NCBI RefSeq assembly: GCF_026242055.1
Contig: NZ_JAPJDL010000020.1
Coordinates: forward strand, 1 to 64,000
Direction of reading: 5' to 3'
DNA: 64,000 bases
From: Lentzea sp. NEAU-D7
GTDB lineage: Bacteria; Actinomycetota; Actinomycetes; Mycobacteriales; Pseudonocardiaceae
The position numbers and the translations under genes were made by a program. Position 1 is the first letter of the stretch. Each line of letters begins with the position of its first letter. Below, one piece after another: positions 8,714 through 15,991 of this stretch. Under the pieces are notes generated by a model. That model saw only the letters and a program-made list of their open reading frames with translations, was not told the origin of the DNA and ran no database searches.

Positions 8714-9482
8714 GGGCCTCCAGCGCGCCCACGGGCAACGACACCCCGCGGCCGTGCCGGATCTCGGGCTCGCGCACGTTGATCCGGATCAGCGCACCGT
8801 TCGCCGCGCTGGCCAGCTCGGCCTGACGCCGCACGGTCGGCACGGCGGTGCCGGCACCGATCTCGATCACGACGAGCCCGCGCTGGTTCCTGCGCCACGC
8901 CGTCAGCTCGTCGAGCTGCCGCTGGCTGCGGTGCGGCACCCAGCCCCAGTCGCCGAACATCAGGATGTTGGGCCGCGCCAGCCCGCCGCAGAACGGGCAC
9001 GACGGCAGCTCGCCGGTCGCCCGCATCGTCGCGGGGTCAACGTCCACGTCGAACGAGCACTCCCAGATCTCGTCCGTGCACGGTTCCACGCACTGGGCGT
9101 GGTGGATCGACCCGTGGACCTCGGCGACGTCCGCGAACCCCGCCTTCTGGAACTGCCCGTCCACGTTGGACGTGAAAACGCGCGCACCCCACGACCGCAG
9201 CACGGCGAAACCCCCGTGCGGCACGGTCGCGCGGTACAGGGCGAGCCGATGGCCGTAGAAACCCCAAGCCAGCGCGGGATCGTCGGCGAAGTGCACGGGG
9301 TCGGCGATCTCCTCGAACTTCAGCCCGAGCCGCTCGTAGGGCGGGTACGCGCGCCAGAAGCCCTCGGTGCCGCGGAAGTCGGGAAGACCCGAGTCGACCC
9401 CCATGCCGGCACCGGCGCAGACGAGAACGGCGTCCGCACCGGTGATCAGCTCGGCGGCTCTGTCGTAGGCCTCGTCGATCAC
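8685..9482 (-). CDS. Sir2-family NAD-dependent deacetylase (sirtuin)
   Basis: A 265-residue sirtuin. Visible motifs are the NAD loop GAGMGVDSGLPDFRG, TSNVDGQF in place of the more usual TQN-x-D, the catalytic region VHGSIHHAQC, cysteines of a zinc site including CPFCGG, and PNILMFGDWGW. These enzymes remove acyl groups from lysine using NAD. GTG at 9482 overlaps the stop of mhuD (GTGA), so the two are probably co-translated. The changed TSNVDGQ segment and the DIHHAQC-like region suggest a divergent class whose deacylase activity should not be assumed. Confidence 0.8.
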   Translation of the reverse strand: MIDEAYDRAAELITGADAVLVCAGAGMGVDSGLPDFRGTEGFWRAYPPYERLGLKFEEIADPVHFADDPALAWGFYGHRLALYRATVPHGGFAVLRSWGARVFTSNVDGQFQKAGFADVAEVHGSIHHAQCVEPCTDEIWECSFDVDVDPATMRATGELPSCPFCGGLARPNILMFGDWGWVPHRSQRQLDELTAWRRNQRGLVVIEIGAGTAVPTVRRQAELASAANGALIRINVREPEIRHGRGVSLPVGALEALTALARRTA

Positions 9483-9790
9483 TGCTTGGGCTTGCTCCCG
9501 AGCACGACCTCGAACTCCAGCAGGTCGGCGCCGGAGGCCACGGGCTTGGCCCGCTCGCCCGCGTGCGCCGCGGCACCGGCCTGGCCGTCGCGCCACGCCA
9601 CGAAGTCCTCGTGCGTCTCCCAGTGCGTGACGACGAAGTAGCGGTCGTCGCCGGACACGGGGCGCAGGAGCTCGAAGCCGAGGAAGCCCGGCTGGTTGTC
9701 GACGGCACCGAGGCGGGCGGCGAACCGCTTCTCGAGCTCGGGGCCGTTGCCCTCGGGAACCTTGATCGCGTTGATCTTCACGACTGCCAT
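9479..9790 (-). CDS. mhuD: Haem-degrading monooxygenase MhuD
   Basis: A 103-residue dimeric alpha+beta-barrel ABM-fold protein very close to M. tuberculosis MhuD (Rv3592), beginning MAVVKINAIKVPEG. The residues that bind and ruffle haem are present: Asn7, Trp66 and the proximal His (His76 here, shifted by one because of a one-residue insertion). MhuD opens haem to mycobilin and releases iron without CO. It starts at ATG 9790 and is the first gene of a two-gene unit with the sirtuin. Together with the FhuF-like gene 9 kb away it points to iron and haem salvage. I see no iron box directly in front of it. Confidence 0.92.
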   Translation of the reverse strand: MAVVKINAIKVPEGNGPELEKRFAARLGAVDNQPGFLGFELLRPVSGDDRYFVVTHWETHEDFVAWRDGQAGAAAHAGERAKPVASGADLLEFEVVLGSKPKQ

Positions 9791-9800
9791 GCCACCGACT

Positions 9801-11255
9801 CTAGCGCCGCACTCCGGCAGGCAGCAGGTACTGATCTTCCGGAATGCCCGACTCGCGGAACCACGCCTTGAAGAACCCGTCCAGCGGCTGCCCCGAGGCC
9901 TTCTTGAAGTGCTCCTCGAACTCCGGCCAGGAGGCGTTGCCGTCGCGGTGCTCGGCCAGCCACGACTGCAGGGCCTTGAAGAACACGTCGTCACCGACCT
10001 GCTTGCGCAGCGCGTGCATGCCCATCAGGCCCTTGTCGTAGACACCGCGGAACTCGTTGCCCTTGCCCATGTCGTAGAGCTTCGGCGCCCAGAACGCCGC
10101 CCGGTCGCGCCGCTGCTGGACGTTGTCGCGGTAGCGCTGGTCGAGGTCCGTGCCCTCCTTCTCCAGCCACAGCCACTGCGCGTAGGACGCGAGGCACTCG
10201 TTGAGGCAGATGTCCGCCCAGTTCTCGATCGACACCGAGTCGCCGAACCACTGGTGGGCGTTCTCGTGCACGACCGTCTCCAGGTCGGCCCAGGCGGCGT
10301 AGATCGGCCGGGTCTGGGTCTCCAGCGAGAACCCGATCTGGTCCGCGACCCAGATGCTGCCCGCCGCGCGCTGCGGGTACGGGCCGAACCTCGTCTCCAG
10401 GTACGCGAGGACCTCCGGGCCCTGCGACTGGATCGGCTTCTTGGAGGCGGACGTGCCGGGCGCGTAGGCGTCGACCACCGGCGTGCCGTTGGGCAGCTTC
10501 GACCGCACGACCTCGAACTTGTCGATCGCCACCGTGGCCAGGTAGGTCGCGAGCGGCGTCTCCTCGGACCAGGTGAACGTCGTCCAGCCGCCGTCGCGGG
10601 TCGCGGGGCCCTCGAGACCGTTCGAGATCGCCGTCCAGCCGTCCGGGACGCGGGCCGCGACCTTCAGTGCCGCCTTGTCGCGCGGGGTGTCGTTGGCCGG
10701 GAACCAGGTCGTCGCGGAGTGCGGCTGACCTGCGGCGAAGGCACCACCGGTGGACGAGATCTGCCAGCCGCTGCGGCCCAGCGAGGCGTCGTTGATCGTC
10801 GTGGGCTCGCCGCCGTAGGTGACGACGGTGGTGAACGGCTTGCTCTTCGCGAGCGGCGCGGCCGGCGTGATCAACAGCTCGTGGTCGCCCTCCTGCACGA
10901 ACTTCGCGGGCTGGCCGCCGACCTCCACCTCCCTCACCTCGAGGCCTTCGAGGTCGAGGTTGAAGCGCGAGAGGTCCTGCGACGCGGTCGCGGTGATGGT
11001 CGCGACGCCGTCGAGCTTCTTCGACCCGGGGTCGTAGGTGATGGCCAGGTCGTAGAGCGTGACGTCGTAGCCGCTGTTGCCGTCCGTCGGGTAGTACGCG
11101 TCGCCCGCGCCCGCCCCTGCCTCCACCGCGGCCTGCGGTGACGTCTCCTGACGCGGCTGCTGCGCGGGGTCGCCGCCCGGCGTTCTGAACACCACGAGCA
11201 GACCTGCGACGAGCACGATCAACACGACGGCGATCAGGTACGGGCGGGCCTTCAT
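9801..11255 (-). CDS. M1-family zinc metallopeptidase, membrane-anchored
   Basis: A 484-residue protein with an N-terminal membrane anchor or signal (about 5-23, LIAVVLIVLVAGLLVVF), a low-complexity linker, an aminopeptidase N-type beta-domain, and a gluzincin catalytic domain with H330-E-N-A-H334 and the third zinc ligand Glu353 after exactly 18 residues. It lacks the usual C-terminal helical domain of 850-residue M1 enzymes, as do the short actinobacterial members. The active site should face outside the cytosol and trim peptides there. The ATG at 11255 is 15 nt from the divergent hydrolase gene. Confidence 0.85.
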   Translation of the reverse strand: MKARPYLIAVVLIVLVAGLLVVFRTPGGDPAQQPRQETSPQAAVEAGAGAGDAYYPTDGNSGYDVTLYDLAITYDPGSKKLDGVATITATASQDLSRFNLDLEGLEVREVEVGGQPAKFVQEGDHELLITPAAPLAKSKPFTTVVTYGGEPTTINDASLGRSGWQISSTGGAFAAGQPHSATTWFPANDTPRDKAALKVAARVPDGWTAISNGLEGPATRDGGWTTFTWSEETPLATYLATVAIDKFEVVRSKLPNGTPVVDAYAPGTSASKKPIQSQGPEVLAYLETRFGPYPQRAAGSIWVADQIGFSLETQTRPIYAAWADLETVVHENAHQWFGDSVSIENWADICLNECLASYAQWLWLEKEGTDLDQRYRDNVQQRRDRAAFWAPKLYDMGKGNEFRGVYDKGLMGMHALRKQVGDDVFFKALQSWLAEHRDGNASWPEFEEHFKKASGQPLDGFFKAWFRESGIPEDQYLLPAGVRR

Positions 11256-11270
11256 GCGTTAATCATCCCT

Positions 11271-12017
11271 GTGTCGGTGGTGGAGTTCGGCGGAACGGGT
11301 CAAGGCGTACTGCTCCTGCACGGTCTGATGAGCAGGGCCACCGCCTGGTGGCCCGTCGCGCAGTGGCTGCGGCCGTTCGGGCGCGTCGTCGGGTTCGACC
11401 AGCGCGGGCACGGCCGCAACCCGCGGCGGGGACCGTTCCGCACCGAGGACTTCGTCGCCGACGCCGCCGCGGTGATCGAGGACCTCGACCTCGGGCCCGC
11501 CGTGGTGATCGGGCACTCCATGGGCGGGCTGCACGCGTGGTGTCTCGCGGCGACCCGACCGGACCTGGTCAGCGCGATTGTGGTCGAGGACTTCGCCCCG
11601 GACAACAGGGGCAGGACGATCGACGAGTGGAAGTGGCTCTTCGACGCCTGGCCGGTGCCGTTCCAGTCGCTCGGGCACGTGACGTCGTACTTCGGCTCGC
11701 CGCTGTTCGCCGAGTACTTCGAGGAACGCGAGGACGGCTGGCACCTGATCGCCGAGATGGACGACCTCTACGAGATCGCCGGCCACTGGGGCACGCGCGC
11801 CTACTGGGACTTCATCGACGCCGTCGAGTGCCCGTCGCTGGTGATCGAGGCGGGCAAGGGCGGCCAGCTACCAGGGCAGATGCAGGAGGCGGCACGGCGT
11901 TCCCGCGGCCGGCACCTCTACGTCGAGGAGGCCGGGCACGTCGTGCACGACAGCGCGCCGTGGGTCTACCGGGGTGCTGTGGAGGCCTTCTTGAGCACGT
12001 CGATCTCGCCGGTCTGA
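11271..12017 (+). CDS. Alpha/beta hydrolase (Rv3591c-like)
   Basis: A 248-residue alpha/beta-hydrolase. The oxyanion segment LLHGLMSRA, the nucleophile elbow GHSMGG (Ser83), the acid region VIEAGKGGQ and the late HVVHDSAP histidine are all visible. The substrate is unknown. Its place between mhuD and mutY matches Rv3591c in M. tuberculosis. The GTG start has no ribosome site and TTAATC lies 7-13 nt upstream, so a leaderless transcript is plausible. The last 52 nt overlap the convergent 2H phosphoesterase gene. Confidence 0.82.
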   Translation: MSVVEFGGTGQGVLLLHGLMSRATAWWPVAQWLRPFGRVVGFDQRGHGRNPRRGPFRTEDFVADAAAVIEDLDLGPAVVIGHSMGGLHAWCLAATRPDLVSAIVVEDFAPDNRGRTIDEWKWLFDAWPVPFQSLGHVTSYFGSPLFAEYFEEREDGWHLIAEMDDLYEIAGHWGTRAYWDFIDAVECPSLVIEAGKGGQLPGQMQEAARRSRGRHLYVEEAGHVVHDSAPWVYRGAVEAFLSTSISPV

Positions 12018-12475
12018 GTGTCGACGATCGACACCTCGCGGACCTTCGCGCGGATCGGCTCGACCGGGAACACCTTCGCGAACGCGGCCTTCGTCTGCTC
12101 GTCGTCGAGGCCTTGGACGAGCGTGCAGTGGGGGATCCAGTTGCCCGGCAGGTAGTACGCGCTGGGGTTCTTGACCTTGCTCGCGAGGACGTCGTGGATC
12201 GCCGAGTGGACGGCGAGGAGCTCGGTGTCGACCACCGCGCCGAGCATCAGCACGTTGTCCGTGGTGGAGAACGTGCCGAGCGTGTGCAGCCACAGGTCCG
12301 GCATCCAGAGCCGTTCGAGGTCCTCGCGCAGTTCCTTGCGCACCTTGAGGCCGATGGTGCTTGCGGCGGCGTAGGTCAGGTGCGGCCTGTGGGATTGTTC
12401 AACACCCAGATCGTTCAACAATCCAACGATCCTGCGTTCGGCCTCCGCGTCGAAGAAGGCGACGAGCGAGTGCAT
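11966..12475 (-). CDS. 2H phosphoesterase (2'-5' RNA ligase-like)
   Basis: A 169-residue protein with the paired H-x-T motifs of the 2H superfamily: H32-L-T34 and H116-C-T118, separated as in the LigT/thpR fold. Members hydrolyse or ligate 2',5' or cyclic phosphodiesters in RNA or nucleotides; the substrate here is unknown. The ATG overlaps the mutY stop by one base (TGATG), so the gene is translationally coupled to mutY. Copies of the 12-17-nt palindromic repeat lie within codons 17-28, where they encode the LLNDLGVEQS stretch. Confidence 0.8.
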   Translation of the reverse strand: MHSLVAFFDAEAERRIVGLLNDLGVEQSHRPHLTYAAASTIGLKVRKELREDLERLWMPDLWLHTLGTFSTTDNVLMLGAVVDTELLAVHSAIHDVLASKVKNPSAYYLPGNWIPHCTLVQGLDDEQTKAAFAKVFPVEPIRAKVREVSIVDTQTGEIDVLKKASTAPR

Positions 12476-12570
12476 CAGGTCGTCCCCTTGTTGGATTGTT
12501 GAACAATCCCTTCACCCGGCAGGTGGAAGAGACCGTCGGCGGATTGTTCAACAAGTCCATCACTCAACAA
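12392..12570. repeat. Cluster of GGATTGTT(G/C)AACAATCC palindromes within coding sequence
   Basis: Five related sites occur in 180 bp: GGATTGTTCAACA (12392-12404), GATCGTTCAACAATCC (12409-12424), the perfect 17-bp palindrome GGATTGTTGAACAATCC (12493-12509), GGATTGTTCAACAAGTCC (12541-12558) and a decayed CTCAACAAGG (about 12563). They straddle the mutY stop/2H start junction and are translated in both genes. The form suggests an operator for a dimeric regulator or a small palindromic repeat that has spread in frame. Confidence 0.7.
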
Positions 12571-13374
12571 GGACACAAGGCACTTCTCGCGCTGCGTCAC
12601 GTCGTTCCAGACGATGTCGAGCTGGATCTTGGGCACCGGTCCGGGCGCGCCCCGCAGCACGTCGAGCAGCCTGCCCCGCACCTGGCGGTCGGTGCCGGCG
12701 AACTTCTGCACCTTCTTCTCCGGCCCCGCGTAGGCGGGCCGCCCGGCCAGCTGCCACGCGCACTCGGCGAACAGGGGGCAGTCCGCGCACTTCTGGTTCT
12801 TCGCCGTGCAGATCAACGCGCCGAGCTCCATCAGCGCCGCGGAGAACACCGCGGCGTCCTCCTGGCCCTCCGGCAGGATCGCCTCGACGTCGCGGAGATC
12901 GCGCTTGGTCGACGGAGGCCCGGCATCCCCGGCCCCGTGCACGGCACGCGCAACGACGCGACGGACGTTCGTGTCCACGACGGCGCACTTCTGCCCGTAC
13001 GCGAACGTGGCCACCGCGCGAGCCGTGTAGCTGCCGATGCCGGGCAGCGACTCCAGCGTCTCGATGTCCGACGGCACCACGTCGCCGTGGTCGCGCGCGA
13101 TGGCGGTCGCGGCCTCGTGCAGCCGCATGGCGCGCCGCGGATAGCCGAGCTTGCCCCACATCCGCAGGACTTCACCCTGCGAGGAGGCCGCCATCGCCGA
13201 AGGCACGGGCCAGCGCGCCAGCCACTCGTGCCAGATCGGTTCGACGCGGGAGACGGGCGTCTGCTGCAGCATGATCTCGCTGACCAGCACACCCCAGGCG
13301 GTGCAGTCGGGACGGCGCCACGGCAGGTCTCGGGCCGCGGTGTCCCACCAGCCCAGCAGCAACTCGTGATTCAT
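12475..13374 (-). CDS. mutY: A/G-specific adenine DNA glycosylase MutY
   Basis: A 299-residue base-excision enzyme that removes adenine opposite 8-oxoguanine. Visible are the catalytic Glu33 in SEIMLQQT, the helix-hairpin-helix LPGIGSYTARAV (about 111-122), the catalytic Asp134 in VVDTNVRRV, and the 4Fe-4S ligands C189-x6-C196-x2-C199-x5-C205. A shortened MutT-like C-terminal region follows, and the last dozen residues (GIVQQSNKGTT) are encoded by palindromic repeat sequence and look added on. Position matches Rv3589. It is coupled to a 2H phosphoesterase downstream. Confidence 0.93.
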   Translation of the reverse strand: MNHELLLGWWDTAARDLPWRRPDCTAWGVLVSEIMLQQTPVSRVEPIWHEWLARWPVPSAMAASSQGEVLRMWGKLGYPRRAMRLHEAATAIARDHGDVVPSDIETLESLPGIGSYTARAVATFAYGQKCAVVDTNVRRVVARAVHGAGDAGPPSTKRDLRDVEAILPEGQEDAAVFSAALMELGALICTAKNQKCADCPLFAECAWQLAGRPAYAGPEKKVQKFAGTDRQVRGRLLDVLRGAPGPVPKIQLDIVWNDVTQREKCLVSLLSDGLVEQSADGLFHLPGEGIVQQSNKGTT

Positions 13375-13400
13375 CGCCTGCCATTGTCGCGCAACGAAAA

Positions 13401-13418
13401 GGCCCCCCGGAGGGGGCC
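13401..13418 (-). terminator. Terminator after the carbonic anhydrase gene
   Basis: Arms GGCCCCC/GGGGGCC with a 4-nt loop are followed, in the minus direction, by TTTTCG. The hairpin lies 14 nt after the carbonic anhydrase stop and before the mutY start, so mutY needs its own promoter. Confidence 0.8.
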
Positions 13419-13431
13419 CTCACGAAGAGCT

Positions 13432-13944
13432 TCAGGCGGCCTGCGACTCCGCCGCGTCGACCTCGCGCAGCTCACCGGTGTGCACGTCGTAGACGAACCC
13501 GCGGACCTTGTCGGTGTGCGGGATGAACGGGCTGCGCCGCAGCCGCGCCATCGACCCGCGCACGCTCTGCTCGACGACCTTGAACGCCTCGACGGCCCAG
13601 GTCGGGCGCAGACCGGTGTCGGCCTCCAGCTCGTCCTTGAAGTCGTCCTCGGTCACCATCTCCAGGCCGCAGTTCGTGTGGTGCACGAGCAGGACCTCGC
13701 GCGTGCCCAGCTTGCGCTGGCTCAGCGCGAGCGAGCGGATCGCGTCGTCGGTGACGACACCACCCGCGTTGCGCAGCACGTGCGCCTCACCCTGCTTCAA
13801 ACCGAAGATCTCGAACACCCGGATGCGCGAGTCCATGCAGGTCAGAATCGCCACCTGCAGGGACGGCTTCGCGGACGAACGGTCTCCGGGAACCACGTTC
13901 CCGAGCTCGTAGTTCCGCTTGAGCAGTTCGTCGATCGCGGTCAT
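13432..13944 (-). CDS. Beta-class carbonic anhydrase (Rv3588c-like)
   Basis: A 170-residue enzyme that interconverts CO2 and bicarbonate. The zinc ligands and catalytic dyad are present: Cys36, Asp38 and Arg40 in CMDSR, and His89/Cys92 in HHTNCG. The ATG at 13944 is preceded by GGAGGTG at ideal spacing, so a longer in-frame start is rejected. Position next to mutY and the Rv3587c-like gene matches CanB (Rv3588c), but here it runs on the same strand as mutY rather than opposite, a local rearrangement relative to M. tuberculosis. Confidence 0.92.
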   Translation of the reverse strand: MTAIDELLKRNYELGNVVPGDRSSAKPSLQVAILTCMDSRIRVFEIFGLKQGEAHVLRNAGGVVTDDAIRSLALSQRKLGTREVLLVHHTNCGLEMVTEDDFKDELEADTGLRPTWAVEAFKVVEQSVRGSMARLRRSPFIPHTDKVRGFVYDVHTGELREVDAAESQAA

Positions 13945-14097
13945 GTGACACACCTCCATGGCCTACCGGCGGACCCCGCGTCGATTGGAACCGGAGTTAG
14001 CGCACGTTCACAAGGGATTTCGCTCAATATCACGTTCACCGGATCGAGCGATGCTCGCCTCCCGCTGGATCAGGCCTGGTCAAGTTACGTTCGGGCC

Positions 14098-14769
14098 GTG
14101 ATCGAGCCCACAGGTCCGCTGCCGTCCACGGTGTACTGGCGCCGCCGTCTCGCCGCGATCGGGGCAGCGCTGGTCACACTCCTGCTCGTGATCTGGATCG
14201 TCGGGATGTTCGGCTCCGACGCCGAGACCGGGCAGCCCACGAACGCCGCCGCGGCGTCCTCCTCGAACCCGCCGCCGAGCATGTCCGAGAGCCCCGCGGC
14301 CGCGTCGTCCTCCTCCACGACCCCGCCGCCCTCGCCGACGGAGACCACACCGCCACCCCCGCCTCCCGGGCCGCCGCAGCCCTGCCCGGACGACGTGATC
14401 GGGGTCGTGGCGAAGGCGAACAAGCCCTTCTACACCGTCGGTGACCAGCCGGAACTGTCCATGGACGTCGTCAACACCGGGCCGGTGCCGTGCATCAGGG
14501 ACATCGGGCGCCAGCACCGCGAGCTGACGGTCCTGACCGCGGACGGCGCGACGGTGCTGTGGTCGAGCAACCACTGCCTCTCGGCGGTGGGCACGGAGAC
14601 CCGCGTGATGCAGCCGAAGGAGACCTTCAACTACGGCACGAAGTGGGCGGGTTCCACCTCGAAGCCGGGGTGCGGGGCCCACACGAGGGTCGGGCCCGGC
14701 GACTACCTGCTGGTGGCGAAGCTGGCCGGGAAGGCCAGCTCACCCACCGTCTTCAGGCTGGAGCGTTGA
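14098..14769 (+). CDS. Anchored proline/serine-rich extracytoplasmic protein (Rv3587c-like)
   Basis: A 223-residue protein: a short cytosolic N-terminus, one membrane helix (about 20-38, ALVTLLLVIWIVGMF), a low-complexity Ser/Thr/Pro linker ending in a polyproline run, then an extracytoplasmic beta-domain of about 125 residues with four cysteines (in PQPCPDD, VPCIRD, NHCLSA, PGCGAH) that could form two disulfides. Position next to the carbonic anhydrase gene matches the conserved membrane protein Rv3587c, of unknown function. The GTG at 14098 has no ribosome site and may be leaderless. Its stop directly abuts the stop of the convergent LacI gene. Confidence 0.75.
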   Translation: MIEPTGPLPSTVYWRRRLAAIGAALVTLLLVIWIVGMFGSDAETGQPTNAAAASSSNPPPSMSESPAAASSSSTTPPPSPTETTPPPPPPGPPQPCPDDVIGVVAKANKPFYTVGDQPELSMDVVNTGPVPCIRDIGRQHRELTVLTADGATVLWSSNHCLSAVGTETRVMQPKETFNYGTKWAGSTSKPGCGAHTRVGPGDYLLVAKLAGKASSPTVFRLER

Positions 14770-15873
14770 TCACGGTCCGAACCAGCGCTCCTCGGCACCG
14801 CCGCGCGGCCCCGCCGACGTCTTGCCGATGATCAGCTCGGTCGCGAGGTTCACCGACCGCGGCCGCGAGCGCTCGTTCGTGTCGAGCAGCAGCTTGCCCG
14901 CCGCCCGGCCCTTCTCCAGAACCGGCTGACGAACCGTCGTGAGCCCGGCCTCCTCGCCGGCGCGGATGCCGTCGAACCCGGTCACGGTGATGTCGTGCGG
15001 CACGCGCAGGCCGCGGCGGCTCGCCTCGGTCATCGCGCCGAGCGCCAGGACGTCCGAGGTGCAGATCAGGGCGGTGACCTGCGGGTCGCGGTCGAGGACC
15101 TGGGCCGCGCCGGACGCGCCGGAGGCCATGTTGTGGTCGAAGCGCTCGACGACGGGCACCTGCGACCAGTCGACGCCGGCCTCGCTGAACGCCTCGGCCA
15201 GGCCGGACAGGCGGTTGCGCTGCACGTGGAAGTGGGCGGCGTGCTGGCGGTCCGGCGTCACGAAGCCGTCGTTGCGGTCACGCGCGAGACGCATGCACAC
15301 GACGCCGATGCGGCGGTGGCCCAGCCCGATCAGGTGCTTCGCGAGCTCGTACATCGCGCCGCGGTCGTCGATGCCGACGCGGTCCACGGTGCCGAGGTCC
15401 GGCTGGTCGCAGACGACGGTGGGCACCGGGCGTTCCAGCACGGCGGCGAGGTGCGGGTCGTCGTCCGGCACCGAGTAGACGACGAAGCCGTCGACACCGG
15501 CGCGGTGGACGGACGCGACGTCCTCGCGTTCGGGGTTCGCGGGCACCAGCAGCAGGCCGGTGCCGGCGTCCTCGCACGCCAGTGCGAGACCTTCGAGGAA
15601 GCCGATGGCCGCCGGGTCGCGGAACGCGTAGGAGAGGTTCTCGGTGAGCAACAGGCCCACCGCCCCGGCTTTGCGCGTGCGCAACGAGCGCGCCACAGGA
15701 TCCGGACCGGGATAACCCAGCCTTCGGGCCGTGTCCAACACCCGCCGACGCAGCTCGGGCGAGAGCTGGTCGGGCCGGTTGTACGCGTTGGACACCGTTG
15801 TCCGGGAAACGCCCAGCTCAGCGGCCAGAGAGGCCAACGTTGCCGGACGTCGCACATGCATCGACCGCGCCAT
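14770..15873 (-). CDS. LacI-family transcriptional regulator
   Basis: A 367-residue repressor: an N-terminal LacI helix-turn-helix (about 7-32, LASLAAELGVSRTTVSNAYN) with the hinge helix, then a periplasmic-binding-protein-like effector domain ending in TVRQPVLEKGRAAGKLLL. Its ligand is probably a sugar, from the context of a second LacI gene and a sugar ABC operon. ATG 15873 is chosen; ATG 15861 is an alternative and neither has a strong ribosome site. An 11-bp palindrome 15 bp upstream of the start could be an autoregulatory operator, and a DasR-like site lies about 100 bp upstream. Confidence 0.88.
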   Translation of the reverse strand: MARSMHVRRPATLASLAAELGVSRTTVSNAYNRPDQLSPELRRRVLDTARRLGYPGPDPVARSLRTRKAGAVGLLLTENLSYAFRDPAAIGFLEGLALACEDAGTGLLLVPANPEREDVASVHRAGVDGFVVYSVPDDDPHLAAVLERPVPTVVCDQPDLGTVDRVGIDDRGAMYELAKHLIGLGHRRIGVVCMRLARDRNDGFVTPDRQHAAHFHVQRNRLSGLAEAFSEAGVDWSQVPVVERFDHNMASGASGAAQVLDRDPQVTALICTSDVLALGAMTEASRRGLRVPHDITVTGFDGIRAGEEAGLTTVRQPVLEKGRAAGKLLLDTNERSRPRSVNLATELIIGKTSAGPRGGAEERWFGP

Positions 15874-15887
15874 GAAAGGACCGTAAC

Positions 15888-15898
15888 GGTTCAGAACC
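15888..15898. promoter_or_regulatory. Palindrome GGTTCAGAACC before LacI gene
   Basis: A perfect 11-bp palindrome 15 bp upstream of the first LacI start codon. The position suits autoregulation. The odd length and the lack of a central CG differ from typical LacI operators, so the assignment is weak. Confidence 0.25.
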
Positions 15899-15973
15899 AA
15901 TTCGTGAAGTCAGGGTGACCTGCGTCCCTCAAATGACGCATCCGCGCTGGTTGGCCCATCTGCCTTGTTCAGA

Positions 15974-15991
15974 ATTTGGTCCAGACCAATT
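15974..15991. promoter_or_regulatory. Candidate DasR-responsive element (dre)
   Basis: ATTTGGTCCAGACCAATT contains the core TGGTC-CA-GACCA, one base from the DasR (GntR-family GlcNAc regulator) core TGGTCTAGACCA, with 6-bp perfect arms. It lies about 100 bp upstream of the first LacI start and touches the stop codon of the second LacI gene. Confidence 0.5.
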
